NCBI GenBank assembly: GCA_037893245.1
Contig: JBAIAA010000783.1
Coordinates: forward strand, 310,001 to 374,000
Reading direction: 5' to 3'
DNA from: Crossaster papposus
Taxonomy: Eukaryota; Echinodermata; Asteroidea; Velatida; Solasteridae
DNA length: 64,000 nt
Shown: positions 9,101 through 21,255 of the stretch, piece after piece
Position numbering within the stretch: position 1 is the first letter of the stretch
Layout of the letters: each line of letters begins with the position of its first letter
Translations under genes and position numbers: made by a program
The notes under the pieces: model-generated
Seen by the model: only the letters and a program-made list of their open reading frames with translations
The model's database searches: none
Told to the model about the DNA's origin: nothing

Positions 9101-10951
9101 GTGAACCAGACTATTACTGCCATTGGCAACCTCGTTCCCAAGGTGTCGAGCTTTACGCGCTCAACACTACCCGCTCTTATTATTGGAGACGAGGTACGGT
9201 TCAGGGTTGGAAATAAAGTGAGCCCTGGGGACGGAATGTTGATTCCAGCTAGGTTTAAACACTTCCAGCCATGTCTTCATCGTCCGTTTAATACCGGCCA
9301 CGTGACGGGCGCTCGACCAATAGGAATGCGTAAACTGTCCCAGGTATTTATGAATAAGGGAATAAATGTGTGTTCGAGAGGTTTTAATCACTCTGTTTAA
9401 TACCGATTGGAGTCTGGGTGCTGATAATTACCCGAGCCGAAGGCGAGGATAATTATCAGCACCCAGACTCCAAGAGGTATTAAACAGAGTGATTAATACC
9501 GACCGAACACACATTTATTCCCATTCATAAATAACTTTTTTTGTAAAATTCAGCCCCAAAAGACCCGAAAATTCCGGAAAATTGTCGCATGTAAATTTCG
9601 GTGTTTCGTCATTCTGTCTGTGTCAAATGACATGTTTCCGCCTCTGTCGCTCTCTACAAAATACATGCAATAAAGCGTATTTACTGTGAACCAGACTGAT
9701 ACTGCCATTGGCAACCTCGTTCCCAAGGTGTCGAGCTTTACGCGCTCAACGCTACCCGCTCTTATTATTGGATACGAGGTACGGTTCAGGGTTGGAAATA
9801 AAGTGAGCCCTGGGGACGGAATGTTGATTCCAGCTAGGTTTAAACACTTCCACCATGTCTTCATCGTCCGTTTAATACCGGCCACGTGACGGGCTCTCGA
9901 CCAATAGGAATGCGTAGACTGTCCCAGGTATTTATGAATAAGGGAATAAATGTGTGTTCGAGAGGTTTTAATCACTCTGTTTAATACCGATTGGAGTCTG
10001 GGTGCTGATAATTACCCGAGCCGAAGGCGAGGGTAATTATCAGCACCCAGACTCCAAGAGGTATTAAACAGAGTGATTAATACTGACCGAACACACATTT
10101 ATTCCCATTCATAAATACCTTTTTTGTAAAATTCAGCCCCAAAAGACCCGAAAATTCCGGAAAATTGTCGCATGTAAATTTCGGTGTTTCGTCATTCTGT
10201 CTGTGTCAAATGACATGTTTCCGCCTCTGTCGCTCTCTACACAATACATGCAATAAAGCGTATTTACTGTGAACCAGACTATTACTGCCATTGGCAACCT
10301 CGTTCCCAAGGTGTCGAGCTTTACGCGCTCAACACTACCCGCTCTTATTATTGGAGACGAGTTACAGTTCAGGGTTGGAAATAAAGTGAGCCCTGGGGAC
10401 GGAATGTTGAATTCAGCTAGGTTTAAACACTTCCAGCCATGTCTTCATCGTCCGTTTAATACCGGCCACGTGACGGGCTCTCGACCAATAGGAATGCGTA
10501 AACTGTCCCAGGTATTTATGAATAAGGGAATAAATGTGTGTTCGAGAGGTTTTAATCACTCTGTTTAATACCGATTGGAGTCTGGGTGCTGATAATTACC
10601 CGAGCCGAAGGCGAGGGTAATTATCAGCACCCAGACTCCAAGAGGTATTAAACAGAGTGATTAATACCGACCGAACACACATTTATTCCCATTCATAAAT
10701 ACCTTTTTTGTAAAATTCAGCCCCAAAAGACCCGAAAATTCCGGAAAATTGTCGCATGTAAATTTCGGTGTTTCGTCATTCTGTCTGTGTCAAATGACAT
10801 GTTTCCGACTCTGTCGCTCTCTACACAATACATGCAATAAAGCGTATTTACTGTGAACCAGACTATTACTGCCATTGGCAACCTCGTTCCCAAGGTGTCG
10901 AGCTTTACGCGCTCAACACTACCCGCTCTTATTATTGGAGACGAGGTACGG

Positions 10952-10956
10952 TTCAG
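10952..10956. repeat. Left target-site duplication TTCAG
   Basis: TTCAG is the last satellite sequence before the insertion. In the uninterrupted monomer GGTTCAGGG occurs once at this point. The matching copy lies at 11431-11435. Confidence 0.85.
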
Positions 10957-10969
10957 AGGTGGAGTGTCG

Positions 10970-10980
10970 TGGCCGAGTGG
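10970..10980 (+). promoter_or_regulatory. Pol III A box
   Basis: TGGCCGAGTGG fits the A-box consensus TRGYNNARNNG at every position. With the B box it forms the internal Pol III promoter of the SINE. Confidence 0.85.
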
Positions 10981-11015
10981 TTAAGAGCGTGTGTTTTCTG
11001 TTCCACAGAGCGTGA

Positions 11016-11025
11016 GTTCGAATCC
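11016..11025 (+). promoter_or_regulatory. Pol III B box
   Basis: GTTCGAATCC fits the B-box consensus GWTCRANNC. Between the two boxes lies TTTT (10994-10997), a weak Pol III terminator that could shorten transcripts of this copy. Confidence 0.85.
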
Positions 11026-11039
11026 CGGCCGGGACACGT

Positions 11040-11160
11040 GTGTCCCTTAAGCAAGGCAATTAAACCACCATTGCTTCGTCCTTCGGATGGGACGTTAAGC
11101 TGTTGGTCCCGTGTGTGTATTGTGTATATATTGAACCTGGACACGCACGTAAAAGAACCC
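11040..11160 (+). mobile_element. Conserved-looking central domain of the SINE
   Basis: This part carries CTTCGGATGGGACGTTAAGC (11081-11100), GGTCCCGTGTGTG just after it and GTAAAAGAACCC at 11149-11160. Closely similar blocks are widespread in invertebrate SINEs with a conserved central domain. I recognise the type from general knowledge and cannot assign the superfamily without a Repbase or Dfam comparison. No open frame here looks coding. Confidence 0.6.
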
Positions 11161-11225
11161 AGTCACACTTATCGCTAAGAGAAGGGGTTCGCCCCGGTGT
11201 TTCTGGACATTTCGTTCATCCTTAC

Positions 11226-11247
11226 AAAAAAAAAAAAAAAAAAAAAA
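11226..11247 (+). repeat. Internal poly(A) tract (22 A)
   Basis: Twenty-two consecutive A residues follow CCTTAC and precede the second unit. The tract probably marks the 3' end of the first SINE unit. No target-site duplication flanks that unit separately, so the two units appear to have moved together. Confidence 0.85.
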
Positions 11248-11385
11248 CCGTAGTCATTAACGAGTCGTGGCCGGCAGCCAGAGGCGCCTTTACGTGCCAT
11301 CGGCTCGACTACGTTGAAAAAACAAATTGTATACATGCTGGGTCCCTCTGGAAAACAGTGTTTCACTGAGAAGGTTACCCCAGGG
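11248..11385 (+). mobile_element. Second unit of the composite SINE, possible tRNA-Ser relic plus hairpin tail
   Basis: CGTAGTC (11249-11255) is complementary to GACTACG (11307-11313). GTCGTGGCCG (11264-11273) repeats the first ten bases of the upstream tRNA-like head (10966-10975). Animal tRNA-Ser begins GTAGTCGTGGCCG and ends CGACTAC, so this 65-nt stretch looks like a second tRNA-Ser-derived head that has lost its B box. Downstream, CAGTG-TTT-CACTG (11356-11368) forms a 5-bp hairpin nested between CTGGGT (11338-11343) and ACCCCAG (11377-11383). A structured 3' end like this is often used by a partner LINE reverse transcriptase. The tRNA relic is inference. Confidence 0.55.
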
Positions 11386-11430
11386 TAAATAATAAATAAA
11401 TAAAAAATAAATAAATAAATAAAATAAAAA
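11386..11430 (+). repeat. (TAAA)n microsatellite tail
   Basis: A 45-bp run made mainly of TAAA units with small irregularities ends the insertion directly before the right TTCAG copy. Such tails are typical of SINEs mobilised by non-L1 LINEs. Confidence 0.9.
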
Positions 11431-11435
11431 TTCAG
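11431..11435. repeat. Right target-site duplication TTCAG
   Basis: TTCAG directly follows the A-rich tail and continues into GGTTGGAAATAAAG, the normal satellite sequence. The duplicated length is 5 bp, short for a LINE-mobilised element but unambiguous here because the target sequence is known from more than 100 uninterrupted copies. Confidence 0.85.
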
Positions 11436-14400
11436 GGTTGGAAATAAAGTGAGCCCTGGGGACGGAATGTTGATTCCAGCTAGGTTTAAACACTTCCAGC
11501 CATGTCTTCATCGTCCGTTTAATACCGGCCACGTGACGGGCTCTCGACCAATAGGAATGCGTAAACTGTCCCAGGTATTTATGAATAAGGGAATAAATGT
11601 GTGTTCGAGAGGTTTTAATCACTCTGTTTAATACCGATTGGAGTCTGGGTGCTGATAATTACCCGAGCCGAAGGCGAGGGTAATTATCAGCACCCAGACT
11701 CCAAGAGGTATTAAACAGAGTGATTAATACCGACCGAACACAGATTTATTCCCATTCATAATACCTTTTTTGTAAAATTCAGCCCCAAAAGACCCGAAAA
11801 TTCCGGAAAATTGTCGCATGTAAATTTCGGTGTTTCGTCATTCTGTCTGTGTCAAATGACATGTTTCCGCCTCTGTCGCTCTCTACACAATACATGCAAT
11901 AAAGCGTATTTACTGTGAACCAGACTATTACTGCCATTGGCAACCTCGTTCCCAAGGTGTCGAGCTTTACGCGCTCAACACTACCCGCTCTTATTATTGG
12001 AGACGAGGTACGGTTCAGGGTTGGAAATAAAGTGAGCCCTGGGGACGGAATGTTGATTCCAGCTAGGTTTAAACACTTCCAGCCATGTCTTCATCGTCCG
12101 TTTAATACCGGCCACGTGACGGGCTCTCGACCAATAGGAATGCGTAAACTGTCCCAGGTATTTATGAATAAGGGAATAAATGTGTGTTCGAGAGGTTTTA
12201 ATCACTCTGTTTAATACCGATTGGAGTCTGGGTGCTGATAATTACCCGAGCCGAAGGCGAGGGTAATTATCAGCACCCAGACTCCAAGAGGTATTAAACA
12301 GAGTGATTAATACCGACCGAACACACATTTATTCCAATTCATAAATACCTTTTTTGTAAAATTCAGCCCCAAAAGACCCGAAAATTCCGGAAAATTGTCG
12401 CATGTAAATTTCGGTGTTTCGTCATTCTGTCTGTGTCAAATGACATGTTTCCGCCTCTGTCGCTCTCTACACAATACATGCAATAAAGCGTATTTACTGT
12501 GAACCAGACTATTACTGCCATTGGCAACCTCGTTCCCAAGGTGTCGAGCTTTACGCGCTCAACACTACCCGCTCTTATTATTGGAGACGAGGTACGGTTC
12601 AGGGTTGGAAATAAAGTGAGCCCTGGGGACGGAATGTTGATTCCAGCTAGGTTTAAACACTTCCAGCCATGTCTTCATCGTCCGTTTAATACCGGCCACG
12701 TGACGGGCGCTCGACCAATAGGAATGCGTAAACTGTCCCAGGTATTTATGAATAAGGGAATAAATGTGTGTTCGAGAGGTTTTAATCACTCTGTTTAATA
12801 CCGATTGGAGTCTGGGTGCTGATAATTACCCGAGCCGAAGGCGAGGATAATTATCAGCACCCAGACTCCAAGAGGTATTAAACAGAGTGATTAATACCGA
12901 CCGAACACACATTTATTCCCATTCATAAATAACTTTTTTTGTAAAATTCATCCCCAAAAGACCCGAAAATTCCGGAAAATTGTCGCATGTAAATTTCGGT
13001 GTTTCGTCATTCTGTCTGTGTCAAATGACATGTTTCCGCCTCTGTCGCTCTCTACACAATACATGCAATAAAGCGTATTTACTGTGAACCAGACTGATAC
13101 TGCCATTGGCAACCTCGTTCCCAAGGTGTCGAGCTTTACGCGCTCAACGCTACCCGCTCTTATTATTGGATACGAGGTACGGTTCAGGGTTGGAAATAAA
13201 GTGAGCCCTGGGGACGGAATGTTGATTCCAGCTAGGTTTAAACACTTCCACCATGTCTTCATCGTCCGTTTAATACCGGCCACGTGACGGGCTCTCGACC
13301 AATAGGAATGCGTAGACTGTCCCAGGTATTTATGAATAAGGGAATAAATGTGTGTTCGAGAGGTTTTAATCACTCTGTTTAATACCGATTGGAGTCTGGG
13401 TGCTGATAATTACCCGAGCCGAAGGCGAGGGTAATTATCAGCACCCAGACTCCAAGAGGTATTAAACAGAGTGATTAATACTGACCGAACACACATTTAT
13501 TCCCATTCATAAATACCTTTTTTGTAAAATTCAGCCCCAAAAGACCCGAAAATTCCGGAAAATTGTCGCATGTAAATTTCGGTGTTTCGTCATTCTGTCT
13601 GTGTCAAATGACATGTTTCCGCCTCTGTCGCTCTCTACACAATACATGCAATAAAGCGTATTTACTGTGAACCAGACTATTACTGCCATTGGCAACCTCG
13701 TTCCCAAGGTGTCGAGCTTTACGCGCTCAACACTACCCGCTCTTATTATTGGAGACGAGTTACGGTTCAGGGTTGGAAATAAAGTGAGCCCTGGGGACGG
13801 AATGTTGAATTCAGCTAGGTTTAAACACTTCCAGCCATGTCTTCATCGTCCGTTTAATACCGGCCACGTGACGGGCTCTCGACCAATAGGAATGCGTAAA
13901 CTGTCCCAGGTATTTATGAATAAGGGAATAAATGTGTGTTCGAGAGGTTTTAATCACTCTGTTTAATACCGATTGGAGTCTGGGTGCTGATAATTACCCG
14001 AGCCGAAGGCGAGGGTAATTATCAGCACCCAGACTCCAAGAGGTATTAAACAGAGTGATTAATACCGACCGAACACAGATTTATTCCCATTCATAATACC
14101 TTTTTTGTAAAATTCAGCCCCAAAAGACCCGAAAATTCCGGAAAATTGTCGCATGTAAATTTCGGTGTTTCGTCATTCTGTCTGTGTCAAATGACATGTT
14201 TCCGCCTCTGTCGCTCTCTACACAATACATGCAATAAAGCGTATTTACTGTGAACCAGACTATTACTGCCATTGGCAACCTCGTTCCCAAGGTGTCGAGC
14301 TTTACGCGCTCAACACTACCCGCTCTTATTATTGGAGACGAGGTACGGTTCAGGGTTGGAAATAAAGTGAGCCCTGGGGACGGAATGTTGATTCCAGCTA

Positions 14401-16002
14401 GGTTTAAACACTTCCAGCCATGTCTTCATCGTCCGTTTAATACCGGCCACGTGACGGGCTCTCGACCAATAGGAATGCGTAAACTGTCCCAGGTATTTAT
14501 GAATAAGGGAATAAATGTGTGTTCGAGAGGTTTTAATCACTCTGTTTAATACCGATTGGAGTCTGGGTGCTGATAATTACCCGAGCCGAAGGCGAGGGTA
14601 ATTATCAGCACCCAGACTCCAAGAGGTATTAAACAGAGTGATTTATACCGACCGAACACACATTTATTCCAATTCATAAATACCTTTTTTGTAAAATTCA
14701 GCCCCAAAAGACCCGAAAATTCCGGAAAATTGTCGCATGTAAATTTCGGTGTTTCGTCATTCTGTCTGTGTCAAATGACATGTTTCCGCCTCTGTCGCTC
14801 TCTACACAATACATGCAATAAAGCGTATTTACTGTGAACCAGACTATTACTGCCATTGGCAACCTCGTTCCCAAGGTGTCGAGCTTTACGCGCTCAACAC
14901 TACCCGCTCTTATTATTGGAGACGAGGTACGGTTCAGGGTTGGAAATAAAGTGAGCCCTGGGGACGGAATGTTGATTCCAGCTAGGTTTAAACACTTCCA
15001 GCCATGTCTTCATCGTCCGTTTAATACCGGCCACGTGACGGGCGCTCGACCAATAGGAATGCGTAAACTGTCCCAGGTATTTATGAATAAGGGAATAAAT
15101 GTGTGTTCGAGAGGTTTTAATCACTCTGTTTAATACCGATTGGAGTCTGGGTGCTGATAATTACCCGAGCCGAAGACGAGGATAATTATCAGCACCCAGA
15201 CTCCAAGAGGTATTAAACAGAGTGATTAATACCGACCGAACACACATTTATTCCCATTCATAAATAACTTTTTTTGTAAAATTCAGCCCCAAAAGACCCG
15301 AAAATTCCGGAAAATTGTCGCATGTAAATTTCGGTGTTTCGTCATTCTGTCTGTGTCAAATGACATGTTTCCGCCTCTGTCGCTCTCTACACAATACATG
15401 CAATAAAGCGTATTTACTGTGAACCAGACTGATACTGCCATTGGCAACCTCGTTCCCAAGGTGTCGAGCTTTACGCGCTCAACGCTACCCGCTCTTATTA
15501 TTGGAGACGAGGTACGGTTCAGGGTTGGAAATAAAGTGAGCCCTGGGGACGGAATGTTGATTCCAGCTAGGTTTAAACACTTCCAGCCATGTCTTCATCG
15601 TCCGTTTAATACCGGCCACGTGACGGGCTCTCGACCAATAGGAATGCGTAAACTGTCCCAGGTATTTATGAATAAGGGAATAAATGTGTGTTCGAGAGGT
15701 TTTAATCACTCTGTTTAATACCGATTGGAGTCTGGGTGCTGATAATTACCCGAGCCGAAGGCGAGGGTAATTATCAGCACCCAGACTCCAAGAGGTATTA
15801 AACAGAGTGATTAATACCGACCGAACACACATTTATTCCCATTCATAAATACCTTTTTTGTAAAATTCAGCCCCAAAAGACCCGAAAATTCTGGAAAATT
15901 GTCGCATGTAAATTTCGGTGTTTCGTCATTCTGTCGGTGTCAAATGACATGTTTCCGCCTCTGTCGCTCTCTACACAATACATGCAATAAAGCGTATTTA
16001 CT

Positions 16003-19000
16003 GTGAACCAGACTATTACTGCCATTGGCAACCTCGTTCCCAAGGTGTCGAGCTTTACGCGCTCAACACTACCCGCTCTTATTATTGGAGACGAGGTACG
16101 GTTCAGGGTTGGAAATAAAGTGAGCCCTGGGGACGGGATGTTGATTCCAGCTAGGTTTAAACACTTTCAGCCATGTCTTCATCGTCCGTTTAATACCGGC
16201 CACGTGACGGGCTCTCGACCAATAGGAATGCGTAAACTGTCCCAGATATTTATGAATAAGGGAATAAATGTGTGTTCGAGAGGTTTTAATCACTCTGTTT
16301 AATATCGATTGGAGTCTGGGTGCTGATAATTACCCGAGCCGAAGGCGAGGGTAATTATCAGCACCCAGACTCCAAGAGGTATTAAACAGAGTGATTGATA
16401 CCGACCGAACACACATTTATTCGCATTCATAAATACCTTTTTTGTAAAATTCAGCCCCAAAAGACCCGAAAATTCCGGAAAATTGTCGCATGTAAATTTC
16501 GGTGTTTCGTCATTCTGTCTGTGTCAAATGACATGTTTTCGCCTCTGTCGCTCTCTACACAATACATGCAATAAAGCGTATTTACTGTGAACCAGACTAT
16601 TACTGCCATTGGCAACCTCGTTCCCAAGGTGTCGAGCTTTACGCGCTCAACACTACCCGCTCTTATTATTGGAGACGAGGTACGGTTCAGGGTTGGAAAT
16701 AAAGTGAGCCCTGGGGACGGAATGTTGATTCCAGCTAGGTTTAAACACTTCCAGCCATGTCTTCATCGTCCGTTTAATACCGGCCACGTGACGGGCTCTC
16801 GACCAATAGGAATGCGTAAACTGTCCCAGGTATTTATGAATAAGGGAATAAATGTGTGTTCGAGAGGTTTTAATCACTCTGTTTAATACCGATTGGAGTC
16901 TGGGTGCTGATAATTACCCGAGCCGAAGGCGAGGGTAATTATCAGCACCCAGACTCCAAGAGGTATTAAACAGAGTGATTAATACCGACCGAACACACAT
17001 TTATTCCCATTCATAAATACCGTTTTTGTAAAATTCAGCCCCAAAAGACCCGAAAATTCCGGAAAATTGTCGCATGTAAATGTCGGTGTTTCGTCATTCT
17101 GTCTGTGTCAAATGACATGTTTCCGCCTCTGTCGCTCTCTACACAATACATGCAATAAAGCGTATTTACTGTGAACCAGACTATTACTGCCATTGGCAAC
17201 CTCGTTCCCAAGGTGTCGAGCTTTACGCGCTCAACACTACCCGCTCTTATTATTGGAGACGAGGTACGGTTCAGGGTTGGAAATAAAGTGAGCCCTGGGG
17301 ACGGAATGTTGATTCCAGCTAGGTTTAAACACTTCCAGCCATGTCTTCATCGTCCGTTTAATACCGGCCACGTGACGGGCTCTCGACCAAGAGGAATGCG
17401 TAAACTGTCCCAGGTATTTATGAATAAGGGAATAAATGTGTGTTCGAGAGGTTTTAATCACTCTGTTTAATACCGATTGGAGTCTGGGTGCTGATAATTA
17501 CCCGAGCCGAAGGCGAGGGTAATTATCAGCACCCAGACTCTAAGAGGTATTAAACAGAGTGATTAATACCGACCGAACACACATTTATTCCCATTCATAA
17601 ATACCTTTTTTGTAAAATTCAGCCCCAAAAGACCCGAAAATTCCGGAAAATTGTCGCATGTAAATTTCAGTGTTTCGTCATTCTGTCTGTGTCAAATGAC
17701 ATGTTTCCGCCTCTGTCGCTCTCTACACAATACATGCAATAAAGCGTATTTACTGTGAACCAGACTATTACTGCCATTGGCAACCTCGTTCCCAAGGTGT
17801 CGAGTTTTACGCGCTCAACACTACCCGCTCTTATTATTGGAGACGAGGTACGGTTCAGGGTTGGAAATAAAGTGAGCCCTGGGGACGGAATGTTGATTCC
17901 AGCTAGGTTTAAACACTTCCAGCCATGTCTTCATCGTCCGTTTAATACCGGCCACGTGACGGGCTCTCGACCAATAGGAATGCGTAAACTGTCCCAGGTA
18001 TTTATGAATAAGGGAATAAATGTGTGTTCGAGAGGTTTTAATCACTCTGTTTAATACCGATTGGAGTCTGGGTGCTGATAATTACCCGAGCCAAAGGCGA
18101 GGGTAATTATCAGCACCCAGACTCCAAGAGGTATTAAACAGAGTGATTAATACCGACCGAACACACATTTATTCGCATTCATAAATACCTTTTTTGTAAA
18201 ATTCAGCCCCAAAAGACCCGAAAATTCCGAAAAATTGTCGCATGTAAATTTCGGTGTTTCGTCATTCTGTCTGTGTCAAATGACATGTTTCCGCCTCTGT
18301 CGCTCTCTACACAATACATGCAATAAAGCGTATTTACTGTGAACCAGACTATTACTGCCATTGGCAACCTCGTTCCCAAGGTGTCGAGCTTTACGCACTC
18401 AACACTACCCGCTCTTATTATTGGAGACGAGGTACGGTTCAGGGTTGGAAATAAAGTGAGCCCTGGGGACGGAATGTTGATTCCAGCTAGGTTTAAACAC
18501 TTTCAGCCATGTCTTCATCGTCCGTTTAATACCGGCCACGTGACGGGCTCTCGACCAATAGGAATGCGTAAACTGTCCCAGATATTTATGAATAAGGGAA
18601 TAAATGTGTGTTCGAGAGGTTTTAATCACTCTGTTTAATATCGATTGGAGTCTGGGTGCTGATAATTACCCGAGCCGAAGGCGAGGGTAATTATCAGCAC
18701 CCAGACTCCAAGAGGTTAAAACAGAGTGATTAATACCGACCGAACACACATTTATTCCCATTCATAAATACCTTTTTTGTAAAATTCAGCCCCAAAAGAC
18801 CCGAAAATTCCGGAAAATTGTCGCATGTAAATTTCGGTGTTTCGTCATTCTGTCTGTGTCAAATGACATGTTTCCGCCTCTGTCGCTCTCTACACAATAC
18901 ATGCAATAAAGCGTATTTACTGTGAACCAGACTATTACTGCCATTGGCAACCTCGTTCCCAAGGTGTCGAGCTTTACGCGCTCAACACTACCCGCTCTTA

Positions 19001-21255
19001 TTATTGGAGACGAGGTACGGTTCAGGGTTGGAAATAAAGTGAGCCCTGGGGACGGAATGTTGATTCCAGCTAGGTTTAAACACTTCCAGCCATGTCTTCA
19101 TCGTCCGTTTAATACCGGCCACGTGACGGGCTCTCGACCAAGAGGAATGCGTAAACTGTCCCAGGTATTTATGAATAAGGGAATAAATGTGTGTTCGAGA
19201 GGTTTTAATCACTCTGTTTAATACCGATTGGAGTCTGGGTGCTGATAATTACCCGAGCCGAAGGCGAGGGTAATTATCAGCACCCAGACTCCAAGAGGTA
19301 TTAAACAGAGTGATTAATACCGACCGAACACACATTTATTCCCATTCATAAATACCTTTTTTGTAAAATTCAGCCCCAAAAGACACGAAAATTCCGGAAA
19401 ATTGTCGCATGTAAATTTCAGTGTTTCGTCATTCTGTCTGTGTCAAATGACATGTTTCCGCCTCTGTCGCTCTCTACACAATACATGCAATAAAGCGTAT
19501 TTACTGTGAACCAGACTATTACTGCCATTGGCAACCTCGTTCCCAAGGTGTCGAGTTTTACGCGCTCAACACTACCCGCTCTTATTATTGGAGACGAGGT
19601 ACGGTTCAGGGTTGGAAATAAAGTGAGCCCTGGGGACGGAATGTTGATTCCAGCTAGGTTTAAACACTTCCAGCCATGTCTTCATCGTCCGTTTAATACC
19701 GGCCACGTGACGGGCTCTCGACCAATAGGAATGCGTAAACTGTCCCAGGTATTTATGAATAAGGGAATAAATGTGTGTTCGAGAGGTTTTAATCACTCTG
19801 TTTAATACCGATTGGAGTCTGGGTGCTGATAATTACCCGAGCCGAAGGCGAGGGTAATTATCAGCACCCAGACTCCAAGAGGTATTAAACAGAGTGATTA
19901 ATACCGACCGAACACACATTTATTCCCATTCATAAATACTTTTTTGTAAAATTCAGCCCCAAAAGACCCGAAAATTCCGAAAAATTGTCGCATGTAAATT
20001 TCGGTGTTTCGTCATTCTGTCTGTGTCAAATGACATGTTTCCGCCTCTGTCGCTCTCTACACAATACATGCAATAAAGCGTATTTACTGTGAACCAGACT
20101 ATTACTGCCATTGGCAACCTCGTTCCCAAGGTGTCGAGCTTTACGCACTCAACACTACCCGCTCTTATTATTGGAGACGAGGTACGGTTCAGGGTTGGAA
20201 ATAAAGTGAGCCCTGGGGACGGAATGTTGACTCCAGCTAGGTTTAAACACTTCCAGCCATGTCTTCATCGTCCGTTTAATACCGGCCACGTGACGGGCTC
20301 TCGACCAATAGGAATGCGTAAACTGTCCCAGGTATTTATGAATAAGGGAATAAATGTGTGTTCGAGAGGTTTTAATCACTCTGTTTAATACCGATTGGAG
20401 TCTGGGTGCTGATAATTACCCGAGCCGAAGGCGAGGGTAATTATCAGCACCCAGACTCCAAGAGGTATTAAACAGAGTGATTAATACCGACCTAACACAG
20501 ATTTATTCCCATTCATAATACCTTTTTTGTAAAATTCAGCCCCAAAAGACCCGAAAATTCCGGAAAATTGTCGCATGTAAATTTCGGTGTTTCGTCATTC
20601 TGTCTGTGTCAAATGACATGTTTCCGCCTCTGTCGCTCTCTACACAATACATGCAATAAAGCGTATTTACTGTGAACCAGACTATTACTGCCATTGGCAA
20701 CCTCGTTCCCAAGGTGTCGAGCTTTACGCGCTCAACACTACCCGCTCTTATAATTGGAGACGAGGTACGGTTCAGGGTTGGAAATAAAGTGAGCCCTGGG
20801 GACGGAATGTTGATTCCAGCTAGGTTTAAACACTTCCAGCCATGTCTTCATCGTCCGTCTAATACCGGCCACGTGACGGGCTCTCGACCAATAGGAATGC
20901 GTAAACTGTCCCAGGTATTTATGAATAAGGGAATAAATGTGTGTTCGAGAGGTTTTAATCACTCTGTTTAATACCGATTGGAGTCTGGGTGCTGATAATT
21001 ACCCGAGCCGAAGGCGAGGGTAATTATCAGCACCCAGACTCCAAGAGGTATTAAACAGAGTGATTAATACCGACCGAACACACATTTATTCCCATTCATA
21101 AATACCTTTTTTGTAAAATTCAGCCCCAAAAGACCCGAAAATTCCGGAAAATTGTCGCATGTAAATTTCGGTGTTTCGTCATTCTGTCTGTGTCAAATGA
21201 CATGTTTCCGCCTCTGTCGCTCTCTACACAATACATGCAATAAAGCGTATTTACT
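16003..21255 (+). repeat. Early three-monomer higher-order repeat, 1751 bp
   Basis: Diagnostic variants recur 1751 bp apart. GACCAAGAGG is at 17385 and 19136, and GAGTTTTACG at about 17802 and 19553. AATTTCAGTG precedes the same monomers near 17665 and 19416. Monomers 16003 and 18339 share CCCAGATATTT, CACTTTCAGCC and AATATCGATTGG but lie four monomers apart, so the order is not strict. Monomer 18091 has an apex AAA triloop. The right arm near 18715 reads GAGGTTAAAAC, a local change in the palindrome. Confidence 0.8.

Larger units (their letters stand above)
10963..11038 (+). pseudogene. tRNA-Ser-like head of the SINE
   Basis: GTCGTGGCCGAGTGGTTAAG (10966-10985) matches the 5' end of animal tRNA-Ser, including its A box. 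AGTTCGAATCC supplies the B box. GTGTC (10964-10968) can pair with GACAC (11033-11037) as a remnant acceptor stem. The T-arm stem halves no longer pair, and the A-to-B distance (10970-11025) is that of a tRNA without the long variable arm typical of tRNA-Ser. It is therefore a derived head, not a working tRNA gene. Confidence 0.8.
10957..11430 (+). mobile_element. tRNA-derived composite SINE insertion
   Basis: A 474-bp sequence unrelated to the satellite interrupts the monomer anchored at 10853. Satellite sequence resumes exactly at 11431, and TTCAG is present on both sides (10952-10956 and 11431-11435), consistent with a 5-bp target-site duplication. In order, the insertion has a tRNA-like head with Pol III A and B boxes (10963-11038), a conserved-looking central region (about 11040-11160), a tail ending in poly(A) (11226-11247), a second unit (11248-11385) and a (TAAA)n tail (11386-11430). 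It encodes no protein, so it would have been mobilised in trans by a LINE. The central part resembles those shared among invertebrate SINE superfamilies (V-SINE or MetaSINE type), but I cannot settle the family from memory. The neighbouring monomers are close to consensus and no other copy lies in the window. Confidence 0.88.
9101..16002 (+). repeat. Four-monomer A-B-C-D higher-order repeat with SINE-bearing extra monomer
   Basis: Type A (GGGCGCTCG; anchors 9101, 12499, 14834) is followed by type B (GATACTGCC, GGATACGAGG, CTTCCACCATG with one base deleted; 9686, 13084), type C (GACGAGTTAC, GTTGAATTCAGC; 10269, 13667) and type D (palindrome ending in CATTCATAATACC before the anchor; 11915, 14250). 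The spacing is 2335 bp from the second A to the third A. Between C at 10269 and D at 11915 there is one extra monomer (10853), which carries the retroelement. The 15419 monomer is a partial B with the full-length CCAGCCATG. Confidence 0.85.

Noticed and set aside
10966..11038. Functional tRNA-Ser gene
   Set aside because: The A and B boxes are good, but the T-arm stem does not pair, the long variable arm is missing, and the sequence continues into a SINE body and tail.
11226..11247. Separate SINE with its own target-site duplication ending at the poly(A) tract
   Set aside because: The sequence after the tract (ACCGTAGTC) does not match the sequence before the head (GGTTCAG), so only the outer TTCAG pair supports an insertion event.
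10969..11369. Open frames of 63-88 codons on both strands of the retroelement
   Set aside because: They overlap the tRNA-like head, the poly(A) tract and the A-rich tail. SINEs are non-coding, and the homopolymer only yields lysine or phenylalanine runs.
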